NCBI RefSeq assembly: GCF_018687715.1
Contig: NC_056758.1
Coordinates: forward strand, 22,300,501 to 22,364,500
Direction: 5' to 3'
DNA: 64,000 nt
Source: Carya illinoinensis
Lineage: Eukaryota > Streptophyta > Magnoliopsida > Fagales > Juglandaceae
Below, piece after piece: positions 11,861 through 25,048 of the stretch. The notes beneath the pieces are model-generated. The model saw only the letters and a program-made list of their open reading frames with translations. It did not search any database and was not told where the DNA came from. Within the stretch, counting starts at the first letter, position 1; each line of letters opens with the position of its first letter. The translations under genes and the position numbers were made by a program.

Positions 11861-13493
11861 TATTCACATGGCCTTTCTTTTATTGGTCGGTTTTGGATCC
11901 AGCCGAAACTTCTAAGTCAATTTTAGAATGATGAAAAACAACAAAGAAGGTAATAAGATCCGTATAAAAAATGTTATAAAGAACTAAAAAGAAAAGTAGG
12001 CCCAAAACATTGTTAAGAGATTACAAATCTTGTGTAAGTCAATTACTTCCCTTAATTGAACCTAAAGGGATAACCACGAGTAGATGGGGAACGTTAGAGG
12101 CGTGTGGCAGTTGTTGGACTTGAGGGAAACTAAATGTAAGGTTTATGTGGGCGTCCAAAGCGAGGAATGAAACAATAGACGAGTTTCCTTGTGTAAATTG
12201 GTCCAGTGCAAGAACTAAACAAGTATGGTCAAGGTGGGGTGTAAACGTTGAAATTTTCCTTATGAAAATGGTCTAAAAGGCTTCGTGTAGGGGCCAACTT
12301 GTTGCAACGGCCATGAAGGATCGCCTTGGTACCGATTGGCGGTGATTCGAGCATTATCGACATGGAAGTGTGTCATGTCCTTGATAAAGCCAAATCATCT
12401 AATTCAATCTTAAAATGTTGGAAAACGACAAAAAAATCAATATGATCAAAATGAAGGAAATGGTTACGAAGAACAAAAAAGGAGGTTAAACTCGAAACAA
12501 TGCTGAGAGATGACTAAATCTTGTGCAACTCGATTACATCCTTTGAATCAAGCAAAAAGCTTAACAATGCGGTATATGGGGAACCTTAGGGGAATGTGGC
12601 ACTTCTTGAAGTTGAGGAAACTAAGTTGTAAGGTTTATGTTTGCTTCGAATGGAAGAATGAAACAAAAGATTGGTTTCTTGTTGTAAATTCGTTCAATGC
12701 CAGAACTGAACTAGTATGGTAGAGGTGGGGTGCAAACGATGACATTACGGATGAGGAAATGGTGGGAATGGCATGGGCTAGGGGTGGACTTGTTGCAATG
12801 CACCAGAAGGAGAACTTCGGTCGGATTGGCGGTGAGTTCAGCATTATTCACATGCCCTTTCTTTTATTGGTAGGTTTTGGATCCAGCCGAAGCTTCTAAG
12901 TCAATTTTAGAATGATGAGAAACAACAAAGAAAGTAATAAGATCCGTATAAACAATGTTATAAAGAACTAAAAAGAAAAGTAGGCCCAAAACATTGTTGA
13001 GAGATTACTAATTTTGTGTAAGTCAATTACTTCCCTTAATTCAACCAAAAGGGGATAACCACGGGTAGATGGGGAACGTTTGAGGCGTGTGGCAGTTGTT
13101 GGACCTGAGGGAAACTAAATGTAAGGTTTATGTGGGCGTCCAAAGCGAGGAATGAAACAATAGACGAGTTTCCTTGTGTAAATTGGTCCAGTGCAAGAAC
13201 TAAACAAGTATGGTCAAGGTGGGGTGTAAACGTTGAAATTTTCTTGATAAAAACGGTCTAAAAGGCTTCGGGTAGGGGCCAACTTGTTGCAACGGCCAGG
13301 AAGGATCGCCTTGGTGCCGATTGGCAGTGATTCGAGCATTATCGACATGGAAGTGTGTCATGTCTTTGATAAATCCTAATCATCTAATTGAATCTTAGAA
13401 TGTTGGAAACGACAACAAAATCATTAAGATCAGAATGAAAAAAATGGTTATGAAGAACAAAAAAGGAGGTTAAACTCGAAAGATTGTTGAGAG

Positions 13494-14460
13494 ATGACTA
13501 AATCTTGTGCAACTCGATTACATCCTTTGAATCAAGCTAAATGCTTAACGATGCGGCAGATGGGGAACCTTAGGGGAATGTGGCACATCTTGAAGTTGAG
13601 GAAACTAAATTGTAAGGTTTATGTTTGCTTCAAATCGAAGAATGAAACAAAAGATTGGTTTCTTGTTGTAAATTCGTTCAATGCCAGAACTGAACTAGTA
13701 TGGTAGAGGTGGGGTGCAAACGATGACATTACGGATGAGGAAATGGTGGGAATGGCATGGGCTAGGGGTGGACTTGTTGCAATGCACCAGAAGGAGAACT
13801 TCGGTCGGATTGGCGGTGAGTTCAGCATTATTCACATGGCCTTTCTTTTATTGGTAGGTTTTGGATCCAGCCGAAGCTTCTAAGTCAATTTTAGAATGAT
13901 GAGAAACAACAAAGAAAGTAATAAGATCCGTATAAACAATGTTATAAAGAACTAAAAAGAAAAGTAGGCCCAAAACATTGTTGAGAGATTACTAATCTTG
14001 TGTAAGTCAATTACTTCCCTTAATTCAACCTAAAGGGATAACCACGGGTAGATGGGGAACGTTAGAGGCGTGTGGCAATTGTTGGACCTGAGGGAAACTA
14101 AATGTAAGGTTTATGTGGGCGTCGAAAGCGAGGAATGAAACAATAGACGAGTTTCCTTGTGTAAATTGGTCCAGTGCAAGAACTAAACAAGTATGGTCAA
14201 GGTGGGGTGTAAACGTTGAAATTTTCCTTATGAAAATGGTCTAAAAGGCTTCGTGTAGGGGCCAACTTGTTGCAACGGCCATGAAGGATCGCCTTGGTAC
14301 CGATTGGCGGTGATTCGAGCATTATCGACATGGAAGTGTGTCATGTCTTTGATAAAGCCAAATCATCTAATTCAATCTTAAAATGTTGGAAAACTACAAG
14401 AAAATCAATATGATCAAAATGAAGGAAATGGTTACGAAGAACAAAAAAGGAGGTTAAACT
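13494..14460 (+). repeat. Hybrid monomer: class A front, class B tail
   Basis: The Y half at 13494 starts as class A (gcggcagatgg, cacatcttgaag, aaatcgaag to about 13640) and continues as class B from gatgaggaaatgg at about 13733 (gttgcaatgcaccag, cttcggtcgg, gtgagttcagc). The switch lies in about 13640-13735, where A and B are identical, as expected for unequal crossover or gene conversion. The following X half is class B. Confidence 0.8.
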
Positions 14461-17400
14461 CGAAACAATGCTGAGAGATGACTAAATCTTGTGCAACTCG
14501 ATTACATCGTTTGAATCAAGCAAAAAGCTTAACAATGCGGTATATGGGGAACCTTAGGGGAATGTGGCACTTCTTGAAGTTGAGGAAACTAAATTGTAAG
14601 GTTTATGTTTGCTTCAAATGGAAGAATGAAACAAAAGATTGGTTTCTTGTTGTAAATTCGTTCAATGCCAGAACTGAACTAGTATGGTAGAGGTGGGGTG
14701 CAAACGATGACATTATGGATGAGGAAATGGTGGGAATGGCATGGGCTAGGGGTGGACTTGTTGCAATGCACAAGAAGGAGAACTTAGGTCGGATTGGCGG
14801 TGATTTCAGCATTATTCACATGGCCTTTCTTTTATTGGTAGGTTTTGGATCCAGCCGAAACTTCTAAGTCAATTTTAGAATGATGAGAAATAACAAAGAA
14901 AGTAATAAGATCCGTATAAAAAATGTTATAAAGAACTAAAAAGAAAAGTAGGCCCAAAACATTGTTGAGAGATTACAAATCTTGTGTAAGTCAATTACTT
15001 CCCTTAATTCAACCTAAAGGGATAACCACGGGTAGATGGGGAACGTTAGAGGCGTGTGGCAGTTGTTGGACCTGAGGGAAACTAAATGTAAGGTTTATGT
15101 GGGCGTCCAAAGCGAGGAATGAAACAATAGACGAGTTTCCTTGTGTAAATTGGTCCAGTGCAAGAACTAAACAAGTATGGTCAAGGTGGGGTGTAAACGT
15201 TGAAATTTTCCTTATGAAAATGGTCTAAAAGGCTTCGTGTAGGGGCCAACTTGTTGCAACGGCCATGAAGGATCGCCTTGGTACCGATTGGCGGTGATTC
15301 GAGCATTATCGACATGGAAGTGTGTCATGTCTTTGATAAAGCCAAATCATCTAATTCAATCTTAAAATGTTGGAAAACGACAAGAAAATCAATATGATCA
15401 AAATGAAGGAAATGGTTACGAAGAACAAAAAAGGAGGTTAAACTCGAAACAATGCTGAGAGATGACTAAATCTTGTGCAACTCGATTACATCCTTTGAAT
15501 CAAGCAAAAAGCTTAACAATGCGGTATATGGGGAACCTTAGGGGAATGTGGCACTTCTTGAAGTTGAGGAAACTAAGTTGTAAGGTTTATGTTTGCTTCG
15601 AATGGAAGAATGAAACAAAAGATTGGTTTCTTGTTGTAAATTCGTTCAATGCCAGAACTGAACTAGTATGGTAGAGGTGGGGTGCAAACGATGACATTAC
15701 GGATGAGGAAATGGTGGGAATGGCATGGGCTAGTGGTGGACTTGTTGCAATGCACCAGAAGGAGAACTTCGGTCGGATTGGCGGTGAGTTCAGCATTATT
15801 CACATGCCCTTTCTTTTATTGGTAGGTTTTGGATCCAGCCGAAGCTTCTAAGTCAATTTTAGAATGATGAGAAACAACAAAGAAAGTAATAAGATCCGTA
15901 TAAACAATGTTATAAAGAACTAAAAAGAAAAGTAGGCCCAAAACATTGTTGAGAGATTACTAATTTTGTGTAAGTCAATTACTTCCCTTAATTCAACCAA
16001 AAGGGGATAACCACGGGTAGATGGGGAACGTTTGAGGCGTGTGGCAGTTGTTGGACCTGAGGGAAACTAAATGTAAGGTTTATGTGGGCGTCCAAAGCGA
16101 GGAATGAAACAATAGACGAGTTTCCTTGTGTAAATTGGTCCAGTGCAAGAACTAAACAAGTATGGTCAAGGTGGGGTGTAAACGTTGAAATTTTCTTGAT
16201 AAAAACGGTCTAAAAGGCTTCGGGTAGGGGCCAACTTGTTGCAACGGCCAGGAAGGATCGCCTTGGTGCCGATTGGCAGTGATTCGAGCATTATCGACAT
16301 GGAAGTGTGTCATGTCTTTGATAAATCCTAATCATCTAATTGAATCTTAGAATGTTGGAAACGACAAGAAAATCATTATGATCAGAATGAAAAAAATGGT
16401 TATGAAGAACAAAAAAGGAGGTTAAACTCGAAAGATTGTTGAGAGATGACTAAATCTTGTGCAACTCGATTACATCCTTTGAATCAAGCTAAATGCTTAA
16501 CGATGCGGCAGATGGGGAACCTTAGGGGAATGTGGCACATCTTGAAGTTGAGGAAACTAAATTGTAAGGTTTATGTTTGCTTCAAATCGAAGAATGAAAC
16601 AAAAGATTGGTTTCTTGTTGTAAATTCGTTCAATGCCAGAACTGACCTAGTATGGTAGAGGAGGGGTGCAAACGATGACATTACGGATAAGGAAATTGTG
16701 TGAATGGCATGGGCTAGGGGCGGACTTGTCGCAATGCACAAGAAGGAGAACTTAGGTCGGATTGGCGGTGATTTCAGAATTATTCACATGGCCTTTCTTT
16801 TATTGACAGGTTTTGGATCTAGCCTAATCTTCTAAGTCAATCTTAGAATGATGAGAAACAACAAAGAAAGCAATAAGATCCATGTAAACAATGTTATAAA
16901 GAACTAAAAAGAAAAGTAGGCCCAAAACATTGTTGAGAGATTACTAATCTTGTGTAAGTCAATTACTTCCCTTAATTCAACCTAAAGGGATAACCACGGG
17001 TAGATGGGGAACGTTAGAGGCGTGTGGCAGTTGTTGGACCTGAGGGAAACTAAATGTAAGGTTTATGTGGGCGTCCAAAGCGAGGAATGAAACAATAGAC
17101 GAGTTTCCTTGTGTAAATTGGTCCAGTGCAAGAACTAAACAAGTATGGTCAAGGTGGGGTGTAAACGTTGAAATTTTCCTTATGAAAATGGTCTAAAAGG
17201 CTTCGTGTAGGGGCCAACTTGTTGCAACGGCCATGAAGGATCGCCTTGGTACCGATTGGCGGTGATTCGAGCATTATCGACATGGAAGTGTGTCATGTCT
17301 TTGATAAAGCCAAATCATCTAATTCAATCTTAAAATGTTGGAAAACGACAAGAAAATCAATATGATCAAAATGAAGGAAATGGTTACGAAGAACAAAAAA

Positions 17401-20144
17401 GGAGGTTAAACTCGAAACAATGCTGAGAGATGACTAAATCTTGTGCAACTCGATTACATCCTTTGAATCAAGCAAAAAGCTTAACAATGCGGTATATGGG
17501 GAACCTTAGGGGAATGTGGCACTTCTTGAAGTTGAGGAAACTAAGTTGTAAGGTTTATGTTTGCTTCGAATGGAAGAATGAAACAAAAGATTGGTTTCTT
17601 GTTGTAAATTCGTTCAATGCCAGAACTGAACTAGTATGGTAGAGGTGGGGTGCAAACGATGACATTACGGATGAGGAAATGGTGGGAATGGCATGGGCTA
17701 GTGGTGGACTTGTTGCAATGCACCAGAAGGAGAACTTCGGTCGGATTGGCGGTGAGTTCAGCATTATTCACATGCCCTTTCTTTTATTGGTAGGTTTTGG
17801 ATCCAGCCGAAGCTTCTAAGTCAATTTTAGAATGATGAGAAACAACAAAGAAAGTAATAAGATCCGTATAAACAATGTTATAAAGAACTAAAAAGAAAAG
17901 TAGGCCCAAAACATTGTTGAGAGATTACTAATTTTGTGTAAGTCAATTACTTCCCTTAATTCAACCAAAAGGGGATAACCACGGGTAGATGGGGAACGTT
18001 TGAGGCGTGTGGCAGTTGTTGGACCTGAGGGAAACTAAATGTAAGGTTTATGTGGGCGTCCAAAGCGAGGAATGAAACAATAGACGAGTTTCCTTGTGTA
18101 AATTGGTCCAGTGCAAGAACTAAACAAGTATGGTCAAGGTGGGGTGTAAACGTTGAAATTTTCTTGATAAAAACGGTCTAAAAGGCTTCGGGTAGGGGCC
18201 AACTTGTTGCAACGGCCAGGAAGGATCGCCTTGGTGCCGATTGGCAGTGATTCGAGCATTATCGACATGGAAGTGTGTCATGTCTTTGATAAATCCTAAT
18301 CATCTAATTGAATCTTAGAATGTTGGAAACGACAAGAAAATCATTATGATCAGAATGAAAAAAATGGTTATGAAGAACAAAAAAGGAGGTTAAACTCGAA
18401 AGATTGTTGAGAGATGACTAAATCTTGTGCAACTCGATTACATCCTTTGAATCAAGCTAAATGCTTAACGATGCGGCAGATGGGGAACCTTAGGGGAATG
18501 TGGCACATCTTGAAGTTGAGGAAACTAAATTGTAAGGTTTATGTTTGCTTCAAATCGAAGAATGAAACAAAAGATTGGTTTCTTGTTGTAAATTCGTTCA
18601 ATGCCAGAACTGACCTAGTATGGTAGAGGAGGGGTGCAAACGATGACATTACGGATAAGGAAATTGTGTGAATGGCATGGGCTAGGGGCGGACTTGTCGC
18701 AATGCACAAGAAGGAGAACTTAGGTCGGATTGGCGGTGATTTCAGAATTATTCACATGGCCTTTCTTTTATTGACAGGTTTTGGATCTAGCCTAATCTTC
18801 TAAGTCAATCTTAGAATGATGAGAAACAACAAAGAAAGCAATAAGATCCATGTAAACAATGTTATAAAGAACTAAAAAGAAAAGTAGGCCCAAAACATTG
18901 TTGAGAGATTACTAATCTTGTGTAAGTCAATTACTTCCCTTAATTCAACCTAAAGGGATAACCACGGGTAGATGGGGAACGTTAGAGGCGTGTGGCAGTT
19001 GTTGGACCTGAGGGAAACTAAATGTAAGGTTTATGTGGCCGTCCAAAGCGAGGAATGAAACAATAGACGAGTTTCCTTGTGTAAATTGGTCCAGTGCAAG
19101 AACTAAACAAGTATGGTCAAGGTGGGGTGTAAACGTTGAAATTTTCCTTATGAAAATGGTCTAAAAGGCTTCGTGTAGGGGCCAACTTGTTGCAACGGCC
19201 ATGAAGGATCGCCTTGGTACCGATTGGCGGTGATTCGAGCATTATCGACATGGAAGTGTGTCATGTCTTTGATAAAGCCAAATCATCTAATTCAATCTTA
19301 AAATGTTGGAAAACGACAAGAAAATCAATATGATCAAAATGAAGGAAATGGTTACGAAGAACAAAAAAGGAGGTTAAACTCGAAACAATGCTGAGAGATG
19401 ACTAAATCTTGTGCAACTCGATTACATCCTTTGAATCAAGCAAAAAGCTTAACAATGCGGTATATGGGGAACCTTAGGGGAATGTGGCACTTCTTGAAGT
19501 TGAGGAAACTAAATTGTAAGGTTTATGTTTGCTTCAAATGGAAGAATGAAACAAAAGATTGGTTTCTTGTTGTAAATTCGTTCAATGCCAGAACTGAACT
19601 AGTATGGTAGAGGTGGGGTGCAAACGATGACATTACGGATGAGGAAATGGTGGGAATGGCATGGGCTAGGGGTGGACTTGTTGCAATGCACCAGAAGGAG
19701 AACTTCGGTCGGATTGGCGGTGAGTTCAGCATTATTCACATGCCCTTTCTTTTATTGGTAGGTTTTGGATCCAGCCGAAGCTTCTAAGTCAATTTTAGAA
19801 TGATGAGAAACAACAAAGAAAGTAATAAGATCCGTATAAACAATGTTATAAAGAACTAAAAAGAAAGTAGGCCCAAAACATTGTTGAGAGATTACTAATT
19901 TTGTGTAAGTCAATTACTTCCCTTAATTCAACCAAAAGGGGATAACCACGGGTAGATGGGGAACGTTTGAGGCGTGTGGCAGTTGTTGGACCTGAGGGAA
20001 ACTAAATGTAAGGTTTATGTGGGCGTCCAAAGCGAGGAATGAAACAATAGACGAGTTTCCTTGTGTAAATTGGTCCAGTGCAAGAACTAAACAAGTATGG
20101 TCAAGGTGGGGTGTAAACGTTGAAATTTTCTTGATAAAAACGGT

Positions 20145-23100
20145 CTAAAAGGCTTCGGGTAGGGGCCAACTTGTTGCAACGGCCAGGAAGGATCGCCTTG
20201 GTGCCGATTGGCAGTGATTCGAGCATTATCGACATGGAAGTGTGTCATGTCTTTGATAAATCCTAATCATCTAATTGAATCTTAGAATGTTGGAAACGAC
20301 AAGAAAATCATTATGATCAGAATGAAAAAAATGGTTATGAAGAACAAAAAAGGAGGTTAAACTCGAAAGATTGTTGAGAGATGACTAAATCTTGTGCAAC
20401 TCGATTACATCCTTTGAATCAAGCTAAATGCTTAACGATGCGGCAGATGGGGAACCTTAGGGGAATGTGGCACATCTTGAAGTTGAGGAAACTAAATTGT
20501 AAGGTTTATGTTTGCTTCAAATCGAAGAATGAAACAAAAGATTGGTTTCTTGTTGTAAATTCGTTCAATGCCATAACTGAACTAGTATGGTAGAGGAGGG
20601 GTGCAAACGATGACATTACGGATAAGGAAATTGTGTGAATGGCATGGGCTAGGGGCGGACTTGTCGCAATGCACAAGAAGGAGAACTTAGGTCGGATTGG
20701 CGGTGATTTCAGAATTATTCACATGGCCTTTCTTTTATTGACAGGTTTTGGATCTAGCCTAATCTTCTAAGTCAATCTTAGAATGATGAGAAACAACAAA
20801 GAAAGCAATAAGATCCATGTAAACAATGTTATAAAGAACTAAAAAGAAAAGTAGGCCCAAAACATTGTTGAGAGATTACTAATCTTGTGTAAGTCAATTA
20901 CTTCCCTTAATTCAACCTAAAGGGATAACCACGGGTAGATGGGGAACGTTAGAGGCGTGTGGCAGTTGTTGGACCTGAGGGAAACTAAATGTAAGGTTTA
21001 TGTGGCCGTCCAAAGCGAGGAATGAAACAATAGACGAGTTTCCTTGTGTAAATTGGTCCAGTGCAAGAACTAAACAAGTATGGTCAAGGTGGGGTGTAAA
21101 CGTTGAAATTTTCCTTATGAAAATGGTCTAAAAGGCTTCGTGTAGGGGCCAACTTGTTGCAACGGCCATGAAGGATCGCCTTGGTACCGATTGGCGGTGA
21201 TTCGAGCATTATCGACATGGAAGTGTGTCATGTCTTTGATAAAGCCAAATCATCTAATTCAATCTTAAAATGTTGGAAAACGACAAGAAAATCAATATGA
21301 TCAAAATGAAGGAAATGGTTACGAAGAACAAAAAAGGAGGTTAAACTCGAAACAATGCTGAGAGATGACTAAATCTTGTGCAACTCGATTACATCCTTTG
21401 AATCAAGCAAAAAGCTTAACAATGCGGTATATGGGGAACCTTAGGGGAATGTGGCACTTCTTGAAGTTGAGGAAACTAAATTGTAAGGTTTATGTTTGCT
21501 TCAAATGGAAGAATGAAACAAAAGATTGGTTTCTTGTTGTAAATTCGTTCAATGCCAGAACTGAACTAGTATGGTAGAGGTGGGGTGCAAACGATGACAT
21601 TACGGATGAGGAAATGGTGGGAATGGCATGGGCTAGGGGTGGACTTGTTGCAATGCACCAGAAGGAGAACTTCGGTCGGATTGGCGGTGAGTTCAGCATT
21701 ATTCACATGCCCTTTCTTTTATTGGTAGGTTTTGGATCCAGCCGAAGCTTCTAAGTCAATTTTAGAATGATGAGAAACAACAAAGAAAGTAATAAGATCC
21801 GTATAAACAATGTTATAAAGAACTAAAAAGAAAAGTAGGCCCAAAACATTGTTGAGAGATTACTAATTTTGTGTAAGTCAATTACTTCCCTTAATTCAAC
21901 CAAAAGGGGATAACCACGGGTAGATGGGGAACGTTTGAGGCGTGTGGCAGTTGTTGGACCTGAGGGAAACTAAATGTAAGGTTTATGTGGGCGTCCAAAG
22001 CGAGGAATGAAACAATAGACGAGTTTCCTTGTGTAAATTGGTCCAGTGCAAGAACTAAACAAGTATGGTCAAGGTGGGGTGTAAACGTTGAAATTTTCTT
22101 GATAAAAACGGTCTAAAAGGCTTCGGGTAGGGGCCAACTTGTTGCAACGGCCAGGAAGGATCGCCTTGGTGCCGATTGGCAGTGATTCGAGCATTATCGA
22201 CATGGAAGTGTGTCATGTCTTTGATAAATCCTAATCATCTAATTGAATCTTAGAATGTTGGAAACGACAAGAAAATCATTATGATCAGAATGAAAAAAAT
22301 GGTTATGAAGAACAAAAAAGGAGGTTAAACTCGAAAGATTGTTGAGAGATGACTAAATCTTGTGCAACTCGATTACATCCTTTGAATCAAGCTAAATGCT
22401 TAACGATGCGGCAGATGGGGAACCTTAGGGGAATGTGGCACATCTTGAAGTTGAGGAAACTAAATTGTAAGGTTTATGTTTGCTTCAAATCGAAGAATGA
22501 AACAAAAGATTGGTTTCTTGTTGTAAATTCGTTCAATGCCAGAACTGACCTAGTATGGTAGAGGAGGGGTGCAAACGATGACATTACGGATAAGGAAATT
22601 GTGTGAATGGCATGGGCTAGGGGCGGACTTGTCGCAATGCACAAGAAGGAGAACTTAGGTCGGATTGGCGGTGATTTCAGAATTATTCACATGGCCTTTC
22701 TTTTATTGACAGGTTTTGGATCTAGCCTAATCTTCTAAGTCAATCTTAGAATGATGAGAAACAACAAAGAAAGCAATAAGATCCATGTAGACAATGTTAT
22801 AAAGAACTAAAAAGAAAAGTAGGCCCAAAACATTGTTGAGAGATTACTAATCTTGTGTAAGTCAATTACTTCCCTTAATTCAACCTAAAGGGATAACCAC
22901 GGGTAGATGGGGAACGTTTGAGGCGTGTGGCAGTTGTTGGACCTGAGGGAAACTAAATGTAAGGTTTATGTGGGCGTCCAAAGCGAGGAATGAAACAATA
23001 GACGAGTTTCCTTGTGTAAATTGGTCCAGTGCAAGAACTAAACAAGTATGGTCAAGGTGGGGTGTAAACGTTGAAATTTTCTTGATAAAAACGGTCTAAA

Positions 23101-25048
23101 AGGCTTCGGGTAGGGGCCAACTTGTTGCAACGGCCAGGAAGGATCGCCTTGGTACCGATTGGCGGTGATTCGAGCATTATCGACATGGAAGTGTGTCATG
23201 TCTTTGATAAAGCCAAATCATCTAATTCAATCTTAAAATGTTGGAAAACGAAAAGAAAATCAATATGATCAAAATGAAGGAAATGGTTACGAAGAACAAA
23301 AAAGGAGGTTAAACTCGAAACAATGCTGAGAGATGACTAAATCTTGTGCAACTCGATTACATCCTTTGAATCAAGCAAAAAGCTTAACAATGCGGTATAT
23401 GGGGAACCTTAGGGGAATGTGGCACTTCTTGAAGTTGAGGAAACTAAGTTGTAAGGTTTATGTTTGCTTCAAATGGAAGAATGAAACAAAAGATTGGTTT
23501 CTTGTTGTAAATTCGTTCAATGCCAGAACTGAACTAGTATGGTAGAGGTGGGGTGCAAACGATGACATTACGGATGAGGAAATGGTGGGAATGGCATGGG
23601 CTAGGGGTGGACTTGTTGTAATGCACCAGAAGGAGAACTTCGGTCGGATTGGCGGTGAGTTCAACATTATTCACATGGCCTTTCTTTTATTGGTAGGTTT
23701 TGGATCCAGCCGAAGCTTCTAAGTCAATTTTAGAATGATGAGAAACAACAAAGAAAGTAATAAGATCCGTATAAACAATGTTATAAAGAACTAAAAAGAA
23801 AAGTAGGCCCAAAACATTGTTGAGAGATTACTAATCTTGTGTAAGTCAATTACTTCCCTTAATTCAACCAAAAGGGGATAACCACGGGTAGATGGGGAAC
23901 GTTAGAGGCGTGTGGCAGTTGTTGGACCTGAGGGAAACTAAATGTAAGGTTTATGTGGGCGTCCAAAGCGAGGAATGAAACAATAGACGAGTTTCCTTGT
24001 GTAAATTGGTCCAGTGCAAGAACTAAACAAGTATGGTCAAGGTGGGGTGTAAACGTTGAAATTTTCTTGATAAAAAGGGTCTAAAAGGCTTCGGGTAGGG
24101 GCCAACTTGTTGCAACGGCCAGGAAGGATCGCCTTGGTGCCGATTGGCAGTGATTCGAGCATTATCGACATGGAAGTGTGTCATGTCTTTGATAAATCCT
24201 AATCATCTAATTGAATCTTAGAATGTTGGAAACGACAAGAAAATCATTATGATCAGAATGAAAAAAATGGTTATGAAGAACAAAAAAGGAGGTTAAACTC
24301 GAAAGATTGTTGAGAGATGACTAAATCTTGTGCAACTCGATTACATCCTTTGAATCAAGCTAAATGCTTAACGATGCGGCAGATGGAGAACCTTAGGGGA
24401 ATGTGGCACATCTTGAAGTTGAGGAAACTAAATTGTAAGGTTTATGTTTGCTTCAAATCGAAGAATGAAACAAAAGATTGGTTTCTTGTTGTAAATTCGT
24501 TCAATGCCAGAACTGAACTAGTATGGTAGAGGTGGGGTGCAAACGATGACATTACGGATAAGGAAATGGTGTGAATGGCATGGGCTAGGGGCGGACTTGT
24601 CGCAATGCACCAGAAGGAGAACTTAGGTCGGATTGGCGGTGATTTCAGAATTATTCACATGGCCTTTCTTTTATTGACAGGTTTTGGATCTAGCCTAATC
24701 TTCTAAGTCAATCTTAGAATGATGAGAAACAACAAAGAAAGCAATAAGATCCGTATAAACAATGTTATAAAGAACTAAAAAGAAAAGTAGGCCCAAAACA
24801 TTGTTGAGAGATTACTAATCTTGTGTAAGTCAATTACTTCCCTTAATTCAACCTAAAGGGATAACCACGGGTAGATGGGGAACGTTAGAGGCGTGTGGCA
24901 GTTGTTGGACCTGAGGGAAACTAAATGTAAGGTTTATGTGGGCGTCCAAAGCGAGGAATGAAACAATAGACGAGTTTCCTTGTGTAAATTGGTCCAGTGC
25001 AAGAACTAAACAAGTATGGTCAAGGTGGGGTGTAAACGTTGAAATTTT
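20145..25048 (+). repeat. Five-unit segment duplicated 8855 bp downstream, copy 1
   Basis: The segment from about 20145 to 25048 matches about 29000-33903 at a constant offset of 8855 bp. Five anchors keep exactly that offset (20381/29236, 21365/30220, 22349/31204, 23333/32188, 24317/33172). Homology breaks on the right where this copy continues cttgataaaaacgg (class A) and the other continues ccttatgaaaatgg (class B). On the left it breaks near gataaaaacggtc against gataaaaagggtc. Small differences remain, such as gaactgacctag at 22349+ against gaactgaactag at 31204+. Confidence 0.8.
23081..23320 (+). repeat. Hybrid X half: class A front, class B back
   Basis: This X half carries cttgataaaaacgg, cttcgggtagg and ggccaggaagg (class A), then ggtaccgat, gataaagccaaatc and ggaaaacga (class B). 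The switch is between about 23137 and 23151. The same junction recurs in the two HOR partners at about 28056-28070 and 31992-32006, and an equivalent hybrid is found at about 46750-46763 and in most B units after 50 kb (for example 52669, 55623, 58576, 61527, 63499). Confidence 0.8.

Larger units (their letters stand above)
10501..20144 (+). repeat. Higher-order block II: mosaic zone with B-A dimers
   Basis: Y anchors are A 10541, B 11525, B 12510, A/B mosaic 13494, B 14478, B 15462, A 16446, B 17430, A 18414, B 19398. From 15462 the order becomes a B-A dimer of 1968 bp: 15462-17429 and 17430-19397 share gcttcgaatgg in the B unit, gaactgacctag and gaggaggggtgc in the A unit, and gtgagttcagc with cacatgccc in the B tail. 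The sub-variants cttcggtcgg and gtgagttc first appear near 12816-12840 and persist to about 34.5 kb, so this zone begins a new sub-family that feeds the next block. Confidence 0.8.
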